This document shows, one piece after another, positions 1 to 7,338 of a stretch of 22,559 nucleotides of DNA. The stretch is from positions 1 to 22,559 of IMG/VR virus record IMGVR_UViG_3300032665_000205; one strand, written 5' to 3'. Position 1 is the first letter of the stretch. Every line of letters begins with the position of its first letter. The position numbers were made by a program, and so were the translations under genes. The DNA is from a virus. Below the pieces are notes generated by a model, which was not told the DNA's origin, did not search any database, and worked only from the letters and a program-made list of their open reading frames with translations.

Positions 1-588
1 GTTTCCCGGGGTGGCGATGTCTCCGGTCGCGGTGATCTTGCCATTGACCTGGAGGTCGCCCGCGAGGGTCGCCCCGCTGGCGTTGAGGGTCAGAACCTTG
101 GCACCGAAGGCCACGACCGTCTGGGTCGGGCTCACCAGCACGTAGTTTTCCGGGGCCTGGTCGGAGACGCCCATGCCCAGGTAAAGGCCATCGGCTAGGT
201 CGAACCGGCGCGCGCTGGCGGGGTTGGCCTGGGCGCCCGAGGCCTGGGCGTTGGTGATGTCCCGGTCGGCCACGACGAGGAACCCGACGTCGCCCGCCAC
301 CGGGTCGCAGATCACGGCGTTGGTGCCGCCCTGGATCCGGAGGTAGGGCACGCCGTAGATGGTGGCATGGGGCACGGCCTGGCCCCCGCCGTCCATCTGG
401 TTGACCAGGGGCAGCACATCCACGGTGCCCTGGGGGGCCACGCCGCCCGGGGTGTGTACGGCCACGACCTGGACCAGGGTGGCCACGTTCACCCGGGCCA
501 GGGCCTGCTTGATGACGAACATGAGCTGGTTGAACGGCGTGTTGCCGGTGGCGAGGTCCTTCTGGGGATAGACGGGGGTATCGGCCAT
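1..588 (-). CDS. Baseplate spike protein (Gp138/gpV-like), 3' end beyond window
   Basis: The frame opens with ATG at 588 and stays open for 196 codons to the left edge, so the C-terminus is missing. Residues about 10-100 look like the N-terminal OB-fold of phage membrane-piercing spikes of the Gp138/gpV type: V-x-V-V-A-V-H, then QGTVDVLPLV, then a Y-G-V-P-Y stretch and a P-x-A-G-D-V-G-F turn. After about residue 150 the sequence becomes short beta repeats (TLAGDLQVNGKITATGDI), the pattern of the triple beta-helix stem. The protein should sit under the hub as a trimer and puncture the host outer envelope. It starts one base after the hub gene stop, so the two are translated together. Family assignment comes from sequence pattern; a VgrG-like or gpV name would be equally fair. 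Confidence 0.72.
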   Translation of the reverse strand, partial: MADTPVYPQKDLATGNTPFNQLMFVIKQALARVNVATLVQVVAVHTPGGVAPQGTVDVLPLVNQMDGGGQAVPHATIYGVPYLRIQGGTNAVICDPVAGDVGFLVVADRDITNAQASGAQANPASARRFDLADGLYLGMGVSDQAPENYVLVSPTQTVVAFGAKVLTLNASGATLAGDLQVNGKITATGDIATPGN

Positions 589-589
589 G

Positions 590-1462
590 TCAGTTCCCCA
601 CCCAACTCGCGGAGATCTTGGATTCCCAGGGCCCGCCCGGCATCTCGCAGGAGAGATGGTGCTTGAGCCCATGTACGCGCCAGGTGCCGCAGCACACCGG
701 GATGACGCTCTGCACATTGATCAGGCCGCCCAGCTTGACGCCAGGGTTGTAGAGGCAGGTGACTTTGAGCCCCTCTTTGTCGAACACCGGGTAGCCACGC
801 ATGCCTGTGCCGGCGGAGATCAGCGGCGCCGTTCCGGCCCGGGCCTGCCCCTTGGGAGCGACGAACAAGACCCCGTCATCCACCCCGAATTCGATCCCCG
901 CGGCGTCCGCCACGGCCCCGGCCTGCTGCATGGCGCTGCCCGGGAGGTAGGGATTGGAGAGGTGGCCCGTCACGCCCCCATCCTCGAACTGGTAGCCCAT
1001 CTGGGAGGCCAGCGTGCTCATGAGGGTCTTGATCGGGACGACGCCCTGGTAGCTCTTGGGTGGAACCGGGGCGATGGCCGGGTAGTAGCCCGCCAGTGCC
1101 TCCAGGTGGAAGTAGAGGCCCGGGCTGCTCTGGTAATCCACCCAGGCGCCCGAGATCTCGCCCTCGAAAGCCGTGGCTAGGCCGTATTGGTCCCCGGCCA
1201 GTAGCTGGATGAGGTTCTTGTGGACGGCCAGGGGCTTGGCGGACTTCCCGGGGAGGGTCGTCAGCAGGTTTATATCCGCTTCGAGCATCCCGTAGATTTT
1301 CAGTTTCAGGCCGTTCTTGCTGGGATGCCCGCCCTTGTCGATCTCGGCCTCCATGCGGAGCCCGGAGGCGATCTTGGTGTTGTTCGTGCCGTCAAAGGTC
1401 CCGCTGGCCAACGTGAGCTTGGCCTGGAGGACTTTGGAGGTGAAACTGGCACCCTGGGTCAC
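590..1462 (-). CDS. Baseplate hub protein (gp27/gpD-like)
   Basis: A 290-aa protein just upstream of the spike. The N-terminus (S-F-T-S-K-V-L-Q-A-K-L-T-L, then SGLRMEAEIDKGG) resembles the conserved opening of baseplate hub proteins in phages with DUF3383 sheaths. The middle holds a V-P-I-K-T-L-M-S-T-L-A segment, and the end (WESKISASWVG) also fits hub proteins that link tail tube to spike. I chose the GTG at 1462 because the family-like sequence begins there and it follows the plug gene stop by four bases. The frame also extends to a TTG at 1507, but those 15 residues look unstructured and would overlap the plug gene. No strong ribosome binding site is visible, so translation is probably coupled. 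Role inferred from position and pattern. Confidence 0.7.
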   Translation of the reverse strand: MTQGASFTSKVLQAKLTLASGTFDGTNNTKIASGLRMEAEIDKGGHPSKNGLKLKIYGMLEADINLLTTLPGKSAKPLAVHKNLIQLLAGDQYGLATAFEGEISGAWVDYQSSPGLYFHLEALAGYYPAIAPVPPKSYQGVVPIKTLMSTLASQMGYQFEDGGVTGHLSNPYLPGSAMQQAGAVADAAGIEFGVDDGVLFVAPKGQARAGTAPLISAGTGMRGYPVFDKEGLKVTCLYNPGVKLGGLINVQSVIPVCCGTWRVHGLKHHLSCEMPGGPWESKISASWVGN

Positions 1463-1466
1463 GTGA

Positions 1467-1772
1467 TCACCGTTGGTAGATCGAGATGGTGCAGTTCTGG
1501 CCCCCAAGACTCACGTCGAGTTGCTGGGAGGGCACGGCCTGGAGGGGCACCTGGAGGGCTGGCTGGCCCTGTTGGGCATAGAGCAGGCGATACCTGCCCG
1601 TGGGCCCCAGGCCGGTGTAGTCGGGATCCTGGGAGCCCTGGGCATCATCAAAGCCCAGGTGCCCCACGAAGCCCAGGTAAGGGTAGCTGTCGATCTTGAC
1701 GCAGTTCAGACAGGGTACGCCCGCCCAAAGCAGCGTGCCATCGATGGCGAGGTCGCAGTAGAGGTTGCTCAT
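1467..1772 (-). CDS. Baseplate plug-like protein, halves in permuted order
   Basis: A 101-aa protein between the Dit-like gene (ATGA overlap) and the hub gene. Two blocks match what I know of the phage baseplate plug family (cyanophage Pam3 gp18 type). Residues 3-65 (LYCDLAIDG, YLGFVGHLGF, DPDYTGLG, RYRLLY) look like the family's usual C-terminal part. Residues 72-101 (LQVPLQAVPSQQLDVSLGG, then QNCTISIYQ) look like its usual N-terminal strand pair. In family members as I remember them, the PSQ-x-L-x-V-x-L block comes first. Here it comes last, after a short Gln/Ala/Pro linker, so the domain appears circularly permuted. Length is normal for the family. Family call moderately sure; the permutation rests on recall of the usual architecture. 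Confidence 0.68.
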   Translation of the reverse strand: MSNLYCDLAIDGTLLWAGVPCLNCVKIDSYPYLGFVGHLGFDDAQGSQDPDYTGLGPTGRYRLLYAQQGQPALQVPLQAVPSQQLDVSLGGQNCTISIYQR

Positions 1773-2299
1773 GAGGCTGCCTCTGCATCTTGGAAGATGG
1801 TTTTCCAGGGAGGCGACGGGGGCGTAGCCGGAGCCTGGGCCTGCTCCTTTCCACCTGGAACCTTGGAGGCGCTGGAGGGGTTCTTGGGATGGGAGATCTT
1901 CACGGCGGTATAGGCCGGCGCGACTTCCCGGACTTGTTTCAAGGCCAGGTCGACCACCAGCATGCTCGATCCGCCGTTGTCGACGGTCTGGGCGTAGTCG
2001 ACGCCCTCCAATGCGACGTTGAAGTAGTTACAGGTGGGGGTAACGATGTTGTAGAGGTTCGTGCTGGCCAGTTCCGTCGCGAGAGCCCCTTGGAAGGCAG
2101 ACATCCGGATCATGCCGCCCACCGCCAGGCGAACCTTGGGGGCGAAGGGCTCAACCACCTTGTTGTAGCTAGTGAAAGCGCCCTGCTCCACGGGAAAATC
2201 GGAGATCTTGGCCTTGGCCGAGAACTTGAGGTCGAGAACCGTGTCCACGTCGAACACCAGGTCCCCAGCCAGAGAGTAGACGCCGAAGCCGTTGGCCAT
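1769..2299 (-). CDS. Dit-like baseplate / distal tail protein
   Basis: A 176-aa protein starting two bases after the tape measure stop. Residues about 18-65 (DVDTVLDLKFSAKAKISDFP, then EQGAFTSYNKV, then PFAPKVRLAVGG) match the N-terminal pattern of Dit-like tail proteins, which ring the tube end and start baseplate assembly. Residues 65-130 continue as a mixed alpha/beta domain. The last 45 residues are rich in Pro, Ala, Ser and Lys and are probably flexible. The TGA stop overlaps the start of the plug gene (ATGA). Order tape measure, Dit-like, plug, hub, spike is the usual one in phages with this tail type, which supports the call. Confidence 0.68.
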   Translation of the reverse strand: MANGFGVYSLAGDLVFDVDTVLDLKFSAKAKISDFPVEQGAFTSYNKVVEPFAPKVRLAVGGMIRMSAFQGALATELASTNLYNIVTPTCNYFNVALEGVDYAQTVDNGGSSMLVVDLALKQVREVAPAYTAVKISHPKNPSSASKVPGGKEQAQAPATPPSPPWKTIFQDAEAAS

Positions 2300-2300
2300 C

Positions 2301-3875
2301 TCAGAACCCCCCGTCCGCGTGGTCCAACAGGGAATTCGACCTCAGCGCCCCAGGGATCTCCTTGGCGATGCCCTGGGCGTCCGTGGCCTGGGTGTGGATG
2401 TTGATGGGGCCGTTGATGTTGGTTTCGCGGTGACTGGTGGACCTGGACGAGGCGTTGGAGATCGAGGGACGCATAGCCATCCCGGCGCCACCGGCATAGG
2501 CCGGCTGCAGCCCACCCGAGGCGCCACCGGCCATGCCGAAGGTGGCGACCTTGAGCACCACGCTTCCGATGGCCTTGAGCTTGTCCCAGATCCAGCCCAG
2601 GGCGTGTTTGGCGCCCTCCAGAACCGACTTCCACATCTTGGAGGCGGCGTGCTCGATCGTGAACCACACCTTCAAAAAATGAAATGCGATGTCATAGGCT
2701 ACCTGGTTGAACCAACGGCCCACCTCCTTGATGTGGGTAATGAGCAGGTAGAGACCGGCGGCAACCAGGGCAATGGCTGCCACCAGGAGCGCGATGGGCC
2801 AGGTGGCCATGAACCATGCGATGGCCGCATTGATGCCCATGAGAATGGCATTCCCGTTGACTACCAGGAAGGCGGCGGCGATACCCAGGATGGCCGCTTT
2901 GACCACCTCCGAATGGTCCCTGATCCAGGCGGCGATCTTGACCAGGACATCACCAATGGCCTGGAGCGCGGGCATGAGGGTCGACATGATTTCCCGTCCT
3001 GCGGCAGCCAGGGCTCCCTGAAGCTGAATCATGGACTGCTCAAATTGCTCGGCCTTCTTTATGTCTTCGTCCGAACTGACGTGCTTCTTGATCTGCCCGG
3101 TGAGTTCCGCAACGGCCTTTTTGCCGGTCTGAAGCAGCCGAATGGTCCCCTCGTCCAACCCCAGCCGCTCGCCCAGGGCCATGGCCTTGGCTCCGCTCAT
3201 CTTCTCCATCTTCTCGGCCAGCAGGCCCATGACCTGGGTGGCGTCCTTGCCTTTGAGGGCAACGGCGGAGATGCCCATGCCAGCGAAGATCTGCAGGGCC
3301 ATCTTGGACCGGGGCCCGTGAATGGCGATCATCTGGAGCCTGGAATTCAGGCCCTTCAGGGACTCGCTCATCCCTTCAGCGGTGCCCCCGAAGCGCTTGG
3401 CGGCGCCCTGCAGGGCCTCGACCTCTTCCACGTCGGCGTCCAGGGTCTTGGCGAGGCGCCCGGCCTCGACCTGGGCCTCCACCGTGTGGTGAATGAATTC
3501 GGCCATGCCGGCGGCGGCGGCCAGGATGCCGAAGAATTCAAGGGCGGAGGTGGCCAGTTCCTTGAAGAACTCCTTGCCCTTTTCCTTCTGCTCCTTGATC
3601 TTCTCGGTAGCCTCCCGTGCCTCCTTGACCAGGTTGTCCTTGATGGCCTTGGCCGCTTTCTTCTCGGCGGCCATCAGTTCCTTGGCCTTCTCCCGGGCGA
3701 CTTCAATCTCTTCCTTGGTCCCGCCCTTGGCAGCCGCGACGATGGCCTTGGCCGACTTGGAGGACTTCTTGACCAGATCCTCATAGACCTTCTCCGCGTC
3801 CTTGCCGCCCTTGTGCATTTCCTTCGTGTCGATCCCGAAGGACACAAAGAAGGCGTCGAGCACCGTTCCGCTCAT
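2301..3875 (-). CDS. Tail tape measure protein
   Basis: A 524-aa protein, the longest in the window. Residues about 20-105 are almost pure Lys/Glu/Ala helix (coiled coil). A hydrophobic stretch lies near 108-127, and a second long hydrophobic region at about 324-380 has the Ala/Ile/Leu segments typical of tape measures. The C-terminus is Gly/Ser-rich and unstructured, ending in a HADGG-F motif. The protein sets tail length, fills the tube lumen and is ejected ahead of the DNA. It starts at an ATGA overlap with the end of the chaperone -1 frame (stop at 3872-3874), the standard arrangement. About 520 residues implies a short tail of several tens of nanometres, using the known rule of roughly 1.5 angstrom per residue. 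Confidence 0.88.
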   Translation of the reverse strand: MSGTVLDAFFVSFGIDTKEMHKGGKDAEKVYEDLVKKSSKSAKAIVAAAKGGTKEEIEVAREKAKELMAAEKKAAKAIKDNLVKEAREATEKIKEQKEKGKEFFKELATSALEFFGILAAAAGMAEFIHHTVEAQVEAGRLAKTLDADVEEVEALQGAAKRFGGTAEGMSESLKGLNSRLQMIAIHGPRSKMALQIFAGMGISAVALKGKDATQVMGLLAEKMEKMSGAKAMALGERLGLDEGTIRLLQTGKKAVAELTGQIKKHVSSDEDIKKAEQFEQSMIQLQGALAAAGREIMSTLMPALQAIGDVLVKIAAWIRDHSEVVKAAILGIAAAFLVVNGNAILMGINAAIAWFMATWPIALLVAAIALVAAGLYLLITHIKEVGRWFNQVAYDIAFHFLKVWFTIEHAASKMWKSVLEGAKHALGWIWDKLKAIGSVVLKVATFGMAGGASGGLQPAYAGGAGMAMRPSISNASSRSTSHRETNINGPINIHTQATDAQGIAKEIPGALRSNSLLDHADGGF

Positions 3876-4027
3876 TCGTTCCCCTTGTAAGCCAGGGCCT
3901 CGTTGTGGTTGTCGACGGCGATGATTTCCAGCATGTCGTAGGCATCCTCAAGGCTGTAGTAGGTTTCAAGTTCCCGGAGCGTGGCCAGCCGGCGGCTGAC
4001 TATCGGCCCGATGACCGGTGGGAGATT
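3872..4027 (-). CDS. -1 frame extension of tail assembly chaperone (GT-like)
   Basis: This 51-codon stretch is open in the -1 frame relative to the chaperone gene and ends in a TGA overlapping the tape measure ATG. It encodes a clearly protein-like sequence: NLPPVIGPIVSRRLATL, then ELETYYSLEDAYDMLE, then a V-D-N-H-N-E ending. It has no usable start of its own: between the upstream stop at 4151-4153 and the internal ATG in DMLE there is no ATG, GTG or TTG in this frame. The likely route is -1 ribosomal slippage in the chaperone message, most simply at the run of five A at 4026-4030. That would fuse residue 161 of the chaperone to these residues (about 212 aa total). This G/GT arrangement is known from lambda and many tailed phages. 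Confidence 0.72.
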   Translation of the reverse strand, partial: NLPPVIGPIVSRRLATLRELETYYSLEDAYDMLEIIAVDNHNEALAYKGNE

Positions 4028-4509
4028 TTTGTAATCGGCGCTACCAGGGACGCCGCCGGAGCCTTGGAGGTCGAGGGCTTGGCGGCGAAGGAAAAACCGG
4101 TGTGGAGCGCCAGGATTTCCTTTCGCAGGGCGAGGAGCGTCTTGACCTCCTCAATGTCGTCCGCGTTGAGGTTGATGGGCCGGGAGAAGTCCGGGTTGGC
4201 CACTGGCTCGGGAACGACCCTGACGCACTCCAGCATCTCGTCCAGGAGGGGTTCCAGGGTGTTCCAGCGCATCTTGCCTGCGCCGCTGAGGATTCCCTTC
4301 AGGATGGCGCCTATCCCCTCTTCGGAGACCAGGCCTTCCATGCCGGCGGCCACGATGTGGTCAGGGATGTCGACGCCGGATTCGATCAGGGCCAGAAAGA
4401 CCCGGGTCGCCCACTTTTCAGCCGGAACAGCAGCCATTTCGGTCAGGAGGAAGAGCTTGCCCTTGTCCCGGCCTTCGGCGGTGATGGTGACGGGCTGAGT
4501 CTTTCGCAT
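4000..4509 (-). CDS. Tail assembly chaperone, short form (G-like)
   Basis: A 169-aa, largely helical protein lying one base downstream of the tail tube gene and upstream of the tape measure, the fixed position of tail assembly chaperones. The N-terminus (PVTITAEGRDKGKLFLLTEM, then AEKWATRVFLAL) and an I-L-x-G-x-x-S-G segment near residue 90 resemble myovirus chaperones. The last eight residues (ISHRSSGR) look unlike the rest and are what follows when the ribosome does not slip; the protein-like sequence continues in the -1 frame. Short and long forms would together coat the tape measure during tube assembly and are not expected in the mature virion. Function inferred from position, frame structure and pattern. 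Confidence 0.75.
   Translation of the reverse strand: MRKTQPVTITAEGRDKGKLFLLTEMAAVPAEKWATRVFLALIESGVDIPDHIVAAGMEGLVSEEGIGAILKGILSGAGKMRWNTLEPLLDEMLECVRVVPEPVANPDFSRPINLNADDIEEVKTLLALRKEILALHTGFSFAAKPSTSKAPAASLVAPITKISHRSSGR
4026..4032 (-). other. Candidate -1 ribosomal slippage site
   Basis: Read on the minus strand, the site is A-C-A-A-A-A-A before T-C, with zero-frame codons ACA AAA ATC. A lysine tRNA on AAA can move back one base and still pair with AAA, after which reading continues as AAT CTC CCA into the protein-like -1 frame. It is not a perfect X-XXY-YYZ heptamer. A second, less attractive run (T5 at 4092-4096, codons GGT TTT TCC) lies upstream in the open overlap. Downstream, short inverted repeats lie at 4002-4012 and 3986-3998 and could form hairpins, though the second is far from the site. 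Confidence 0.45.
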
Positions 4510-4510
4510 A

Positions 4511-4945
4511 TCAGGCCTTCGCCTTCGTGACGGACTGCCAGGTGATCTCGTAGGTCAGGGGCTGGAGCACCTGCTTCGCGTCGGGCATGTCCTTGTAGTT
4601 GGTGAGCTGGCCGCTGACGCACTTGTATTTCGTGCCGTTGGACTTGAGGGTGATGGTGGCGCTGGCGGCGATGGCGTCGTTCTTCTGGTCCATGGCCTGG
4701 GCCCAGTCATCGAACACCTGTTGGTCGCCGCTAGAGGCGCTGAGCTTGATCTTCATCTTCCGGGGGTGCTTGACGTAGCCGGCCGCCTGCACACCGTCGA
4801 GGCCGAACTCCGTGTGCACCTTGGGCATGGCGTCCATGTCCACGAAGTCATCAGTGCCCCAGCCGCGCAGGATCACCGGATTGTTGTAGACCCCGGGGAT
4901 GGTGATGGCGAAGATTGCGTCGATGGAGGTAATTGAGCGAGGCAT
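4511..4945 (-). CDS. Tail tube protein (DUF3277-like)
   Basis: A 144-aa protein directly after the sheath gene. It starts at the ATG at 4945, preceded by GGGAG at good spacing; an upstream in-frame extension exists but only mirrors the sheath gene. The sequence has an early beta segment (FAITIPGVY), a central charged KMKIKLSAS strand, a helix around QQVFDDWAQAMDQ, and ends in strands (YEITWQSVTKAKA). This is the layout of the small tube proteins paired with DUF3383 sheaths. It should polymerise into the inner tube through which DNA passes. Order sheath, tube, chaperone, tape measure is the conserved one. Confidence 0.78.
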   Translation of the reverse strand: MPRSITSIDAIFAITIPGVYNNPVILRGWGTDDFVDMDAMPKVHTEFGLDGVQAAGYVKHPRKMKIKLSASSGDQQVFDDWAQAMDQKNDAIAASATITLKSNGTKYKCVSGQLTNYKDMPDAKQVLQPLTYEITWQSVTKAKA

Positions 4946-4956
4946 GTGGGACTCCC

Positions 4957-6441
4957 TTACTGGACGTCGATCGACGCGAGGTTGAGCTGGGTGACACCGG
5001 AGGCGCCGCAGTACCAGAACGAGCAGGGCGGCGTGGTCTGGGCGGCCCGAGACTGGGCAGAGGCGGGGAGCACCTGGAGATACCAGCCGATGGTCCCCAG
5101 GGTGCCGGAGATGGTGACGCCGGCCTGCAGGTTGACCGTGGAGATCTCCGAGGCGGACAGCACCGCGCCCTGGGTGATGACCCCGTTGTAGACGGCCTGG
5201 GCGATCACGCCACTGCAGGCCTCCTCGATCAGGCCATAGCCAGAGGGGTCGTAGGCCACGGCGTTGACGCTGGTGAACATGGTCATCTCGGCCAGCTGCA
5301 GGGCCGCATTGAGCCAGATCGCGTCCACGTAGGCACCAATGTTCTCGTAGGGCCCGCTGATCTGCCCAGGGTAGAGGATGTTCCACTGGGTGGCCGCCGT
5401 CGCATAGGCTCCGTAGTAGTTGTAGCCGTTGGCCTTGAGATTGGCGGCCGAGATGGCATCGGTGACGCTCGCGGCCAGGCCGGAACTCGTCTTGTAGGAG
5501 TAGTCGATGCGGCCCTTGGAGCGCGTGTAGTCCACCGAAGCGGCGCAGCCCAGGATGAAGGAGGCCAGGAGCGGATCCGAGTAGACCGGCGCCACACCCG
5601 AGATGGAGTTCGTCATCAGGTAGGCGCCCAGGCCCGTGAAGGACCCCGGGGTCTGGGTGGCGGTGATGTCCGTGTCGTAGGGCACATAGAAGAATTCACC
5701 ATTGGTCCCAGAGGTCCAGGTGGCGAAGGCCTCCTTATCGGCGAGCACCGGCTCGAAGGCCGAAGTGAACCCGGCCCAATTGCTGGTGTAGTTGACCAGG
5801 GTGGCCATGGCCGCCGCAGGGGTCTGGGCGGCCGAGCCCTGGGAGAGGACGGCGCCGGCCGCCGCGGTGAGCCCCAGTTCGAGCGCCGTGGTGCCAGAGG
5901 CAACCGTCATGGTGCTGGTGGCCCCGGTGGTGCCGGAGGTGATCACGAAGGCGTTGAACTGCGAGGACCAGGTCACAGCGGCGCCGGTCAGGGTCAGGGC
6001 CGTGGTGAGCAGGGCGGCCGCATTGCTGAACGAGGTGGCCGTGGACAGGTTGACGGCGGAGGCCGTGTGCACCGTGCCGTCGATGGTGACGCTCAGGGTG
6101 CCGGAGACGATGGCCTGTAGCTGGGCCAGGGTCAAGCTGATGGTCCCACCCCGCAGGAATGCGGCGATGGGGGTTGCGGCGTAGCGGCTGAACAGCAGGG
6201 CGTTGGGCTTCTGGGTGCTGTTGGTCCACCCGCCGAAGTAGGTGGCGGCCATGGAAGCTTCGAGGGTTCCGGAGCCAAAGTAAGCCAGCACCGCGGGGGC
6301 GCTGGGGAAGCTCAGCGGGGGGCCGAACGGCAGGTTTGCGCTCTCGCTGAGGATGAGGCCGTTGAGGGCCAGGGGATTGCCGCCCGCAGAGAGCACGCTG
6401 GGCGTCACGCTGATGATTTGGGAGACGGGAATGGTGCCCAT
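4957..6441 (-). CDS. Contractile tail sheath protein (DUF3383-like)
   Basis: A 494-aa protein, beginning PVSQIISVTPSVLSAGG, the typical opening of DUF3383 sheath proteins, followed by G-L-I-L-S-E-S. A Y-F-G-G-W segment near residue 70 and a late region with K-x-N-G-Y-N-Y-Y-G-A-Y and D-x-x-W-L-N-A-A-L-Q also fit the family. An inserted Ser/Thr/Ala/Gly-rich stretch (about residues 105-200) looks like a surface beta domain. The sheath wraps the tube and contracts during injection, so its presence makes the tail contractile. The ATG at 6441 follows GAGGA at seven bases, and that site overlaps the stop of the neck gene. Length is normal for the family. Confidence 0.82.
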   Translation of the reverse strand: MGTIPVSQIISVTPSVLSAGGNPLALNGLILSESANLPFGPPLSFPSAPAVLAYFGSGTLEASMAATYFGGWTNSTQKPNALLFSRYAATPIAAFLRGGTISLTLAQLQAIVSGTLSVTIDGTVHTASAVNLSTATSFSNAAALLTTALTLTGAAVTWSSQFNAFVITSGTTGATSTMTVASGTTALELGLTAAAGAVLSQGSAAQTPAAAMATLVNYTSNWAGFTSAFEPVLADKEAFATWTSGTNGEFFYVPYDTDITATQTPGSFTGLGAYLMTNSISGVAPVYSDPLLASFILGCAASVDYTRSKGRIDYSYKTSSGLAASVTDAISAANLKANGYNYYGAYATAATQWNILYPGQISGPYENIGAYVDAIWLNAALQLAEMTMFTSVNAVAYDPSGYGLIEEACSGVIAQAVYNGVITQGAVLSASEISTVNLQAGVTISGTLGTIGWYLQVLPASAQSRAAQTTPPCSFWYCGASGVTQLNLASIDVQ

Positions 6442-6451
6442 GGGCGGGTCC

Positions 6452-6970
6452 TCAGAGGGTCAGAGCGTTGATGACGTTGATATGGGCCGCCTCGCAGAAC
6501 TGTGCGGACGCGGTCATGGAGGGGGCGTATTGCAGGTGCAGGACGGTGATCCAGCGCTCCTCGAACTCGTCTTCGCTGTCGACGATGGAGAGTTCCAGGG
6601 GGTTGTCGGCCCACAGCGGGGTGATGCCGTAGGACGCCAGAAAATCGATGGCCAGGGGGCTCGCCCACATGGTGGCGATGATGGAGGCCCAGTCCCCAGA
6701 GGCGGCGCCATAGGCGTCCACCTGGATGGCGAACTCGGTAGCCTGGGTGGTGGTGGTGGTGCCCGCGGTGGGGCTGTAGTCCACCTCGTTCCCGGCCAGG
6801 CGCTTTTGGGCCTTGTGGAGCATGTTCACGAAGCCGCCAGCGGGGGCCGCGGCTCGGTTCTGCAACTCCTGGAGGACGGTCGTGCCCGCCACTAGGCCCA
6901 GGGCATCGGACAGCCATGCAGCGAGGCCGGTGAACACCTGATCGGTGGTGATGGAGGGCGTGTAGGTCAC
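6452..6970 (-). CDS. Tail/neck terminator protein (gp12-like)
   Basis: A 172-aa protein between the collar-type gene and the sheath gene. It begins T-Y-T-P-S-I-T-T-D-Q-V-F-T-G-L-A-A-W, followed by Q-E-L-Q-N-R-A-A-A-P, as in phage neck terminator (gp12-like) proteins. It ends with a domain containing DEFEERWITVLHLQY. I chose the GTG at 6970, whose last bases form a GTGA overlap with the previous stop. The 15 extra residues possible upstream (ATG at 7015) lie in the coding region of the neighbour and look like its shadow. The protein should cap the tail tube and form the joint with the head. Family call from pattern and position. Confidence 0.68.
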   Translation of the reverse strand: MTYTPSITTDQVFTGLAAWLSDALGLVAGTTVLQELQNRAAAPAGGFVNMLHKAQKRLAGNEVDYSPTAGTTTTTQATEFAIQVDAYGAASGDWASIIATMWASPLAIDFLASYGITPLWADNPLELSIVDSEDEFEERWITVLHLQYAPSMTASAQFCEAAHINVINALTL

Positions 6971-7338
6971 GGCGCCACCTGCTGGGACAGGCCCACCGCG
7001 CACCAGTCCGGCCACGTTTCGAACACGGTGGCTACCTTCCAGATCGTGCCGTCGGGCAGGGTCAGGAGATCGCCGCCTTGGCCAGAGGCGCGGATGATGC
7101 CGTTGACGGCGCCGTAGCAGTAAGCCTTGCGGGTGACGCCCTGGAGGCCCAGCCCGTTGAGGTGCTGGATGTCCTTCCCGGCCAGGGCCTGGATGCTGAC
7201 CGGGCCGGTGGTGGTGGTGTAGGTGGGCACGCGCTTGCCGCTGGGCAGGCCCGTGGCACCCGTGCTGGTCCGGATGGTGGCCAGAACCGGCGGATGGACG
7301 GCGCCAGTGCAGCAGGAGGCGAGGCCGTGGACGTTCAT
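6967..7338 (-). CDS. Conserved head-tail connector/collar-type protein
   Basis: A 123-aa protein joined by ATGA to the gp10-like gene before it and by GTGA to the terminator after it. The sequence opens M-N-V-H-G-L-A-S-C-C, has a V-P-T-Y central strand, a G-V-T-R-K-A-Y segment, and a conserved-looking GGDLLTLPDGTIW followed by E-T-W-P-D-W. I recognise this pattern from small proteins at the same place in other phages with DUF4054 and DUF3383 genes, where they are labelled collar or hypothetical proteins. Probably a head-closure or neck ring component. The biochemical role is not established from sequence. Confidence 0.6.
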   Translation of the reverse strand: MNVHGLASCCTGAVHPPVLATIRTSTGATGLPSGKRVPTYTTTTGPVSIQALAGKDIQHLNGLGLQGVTRKAYCYGAVNGIIRASGQGGDLLTLPDGTIWKVATVFETWPDWCAVGLSQQVAP

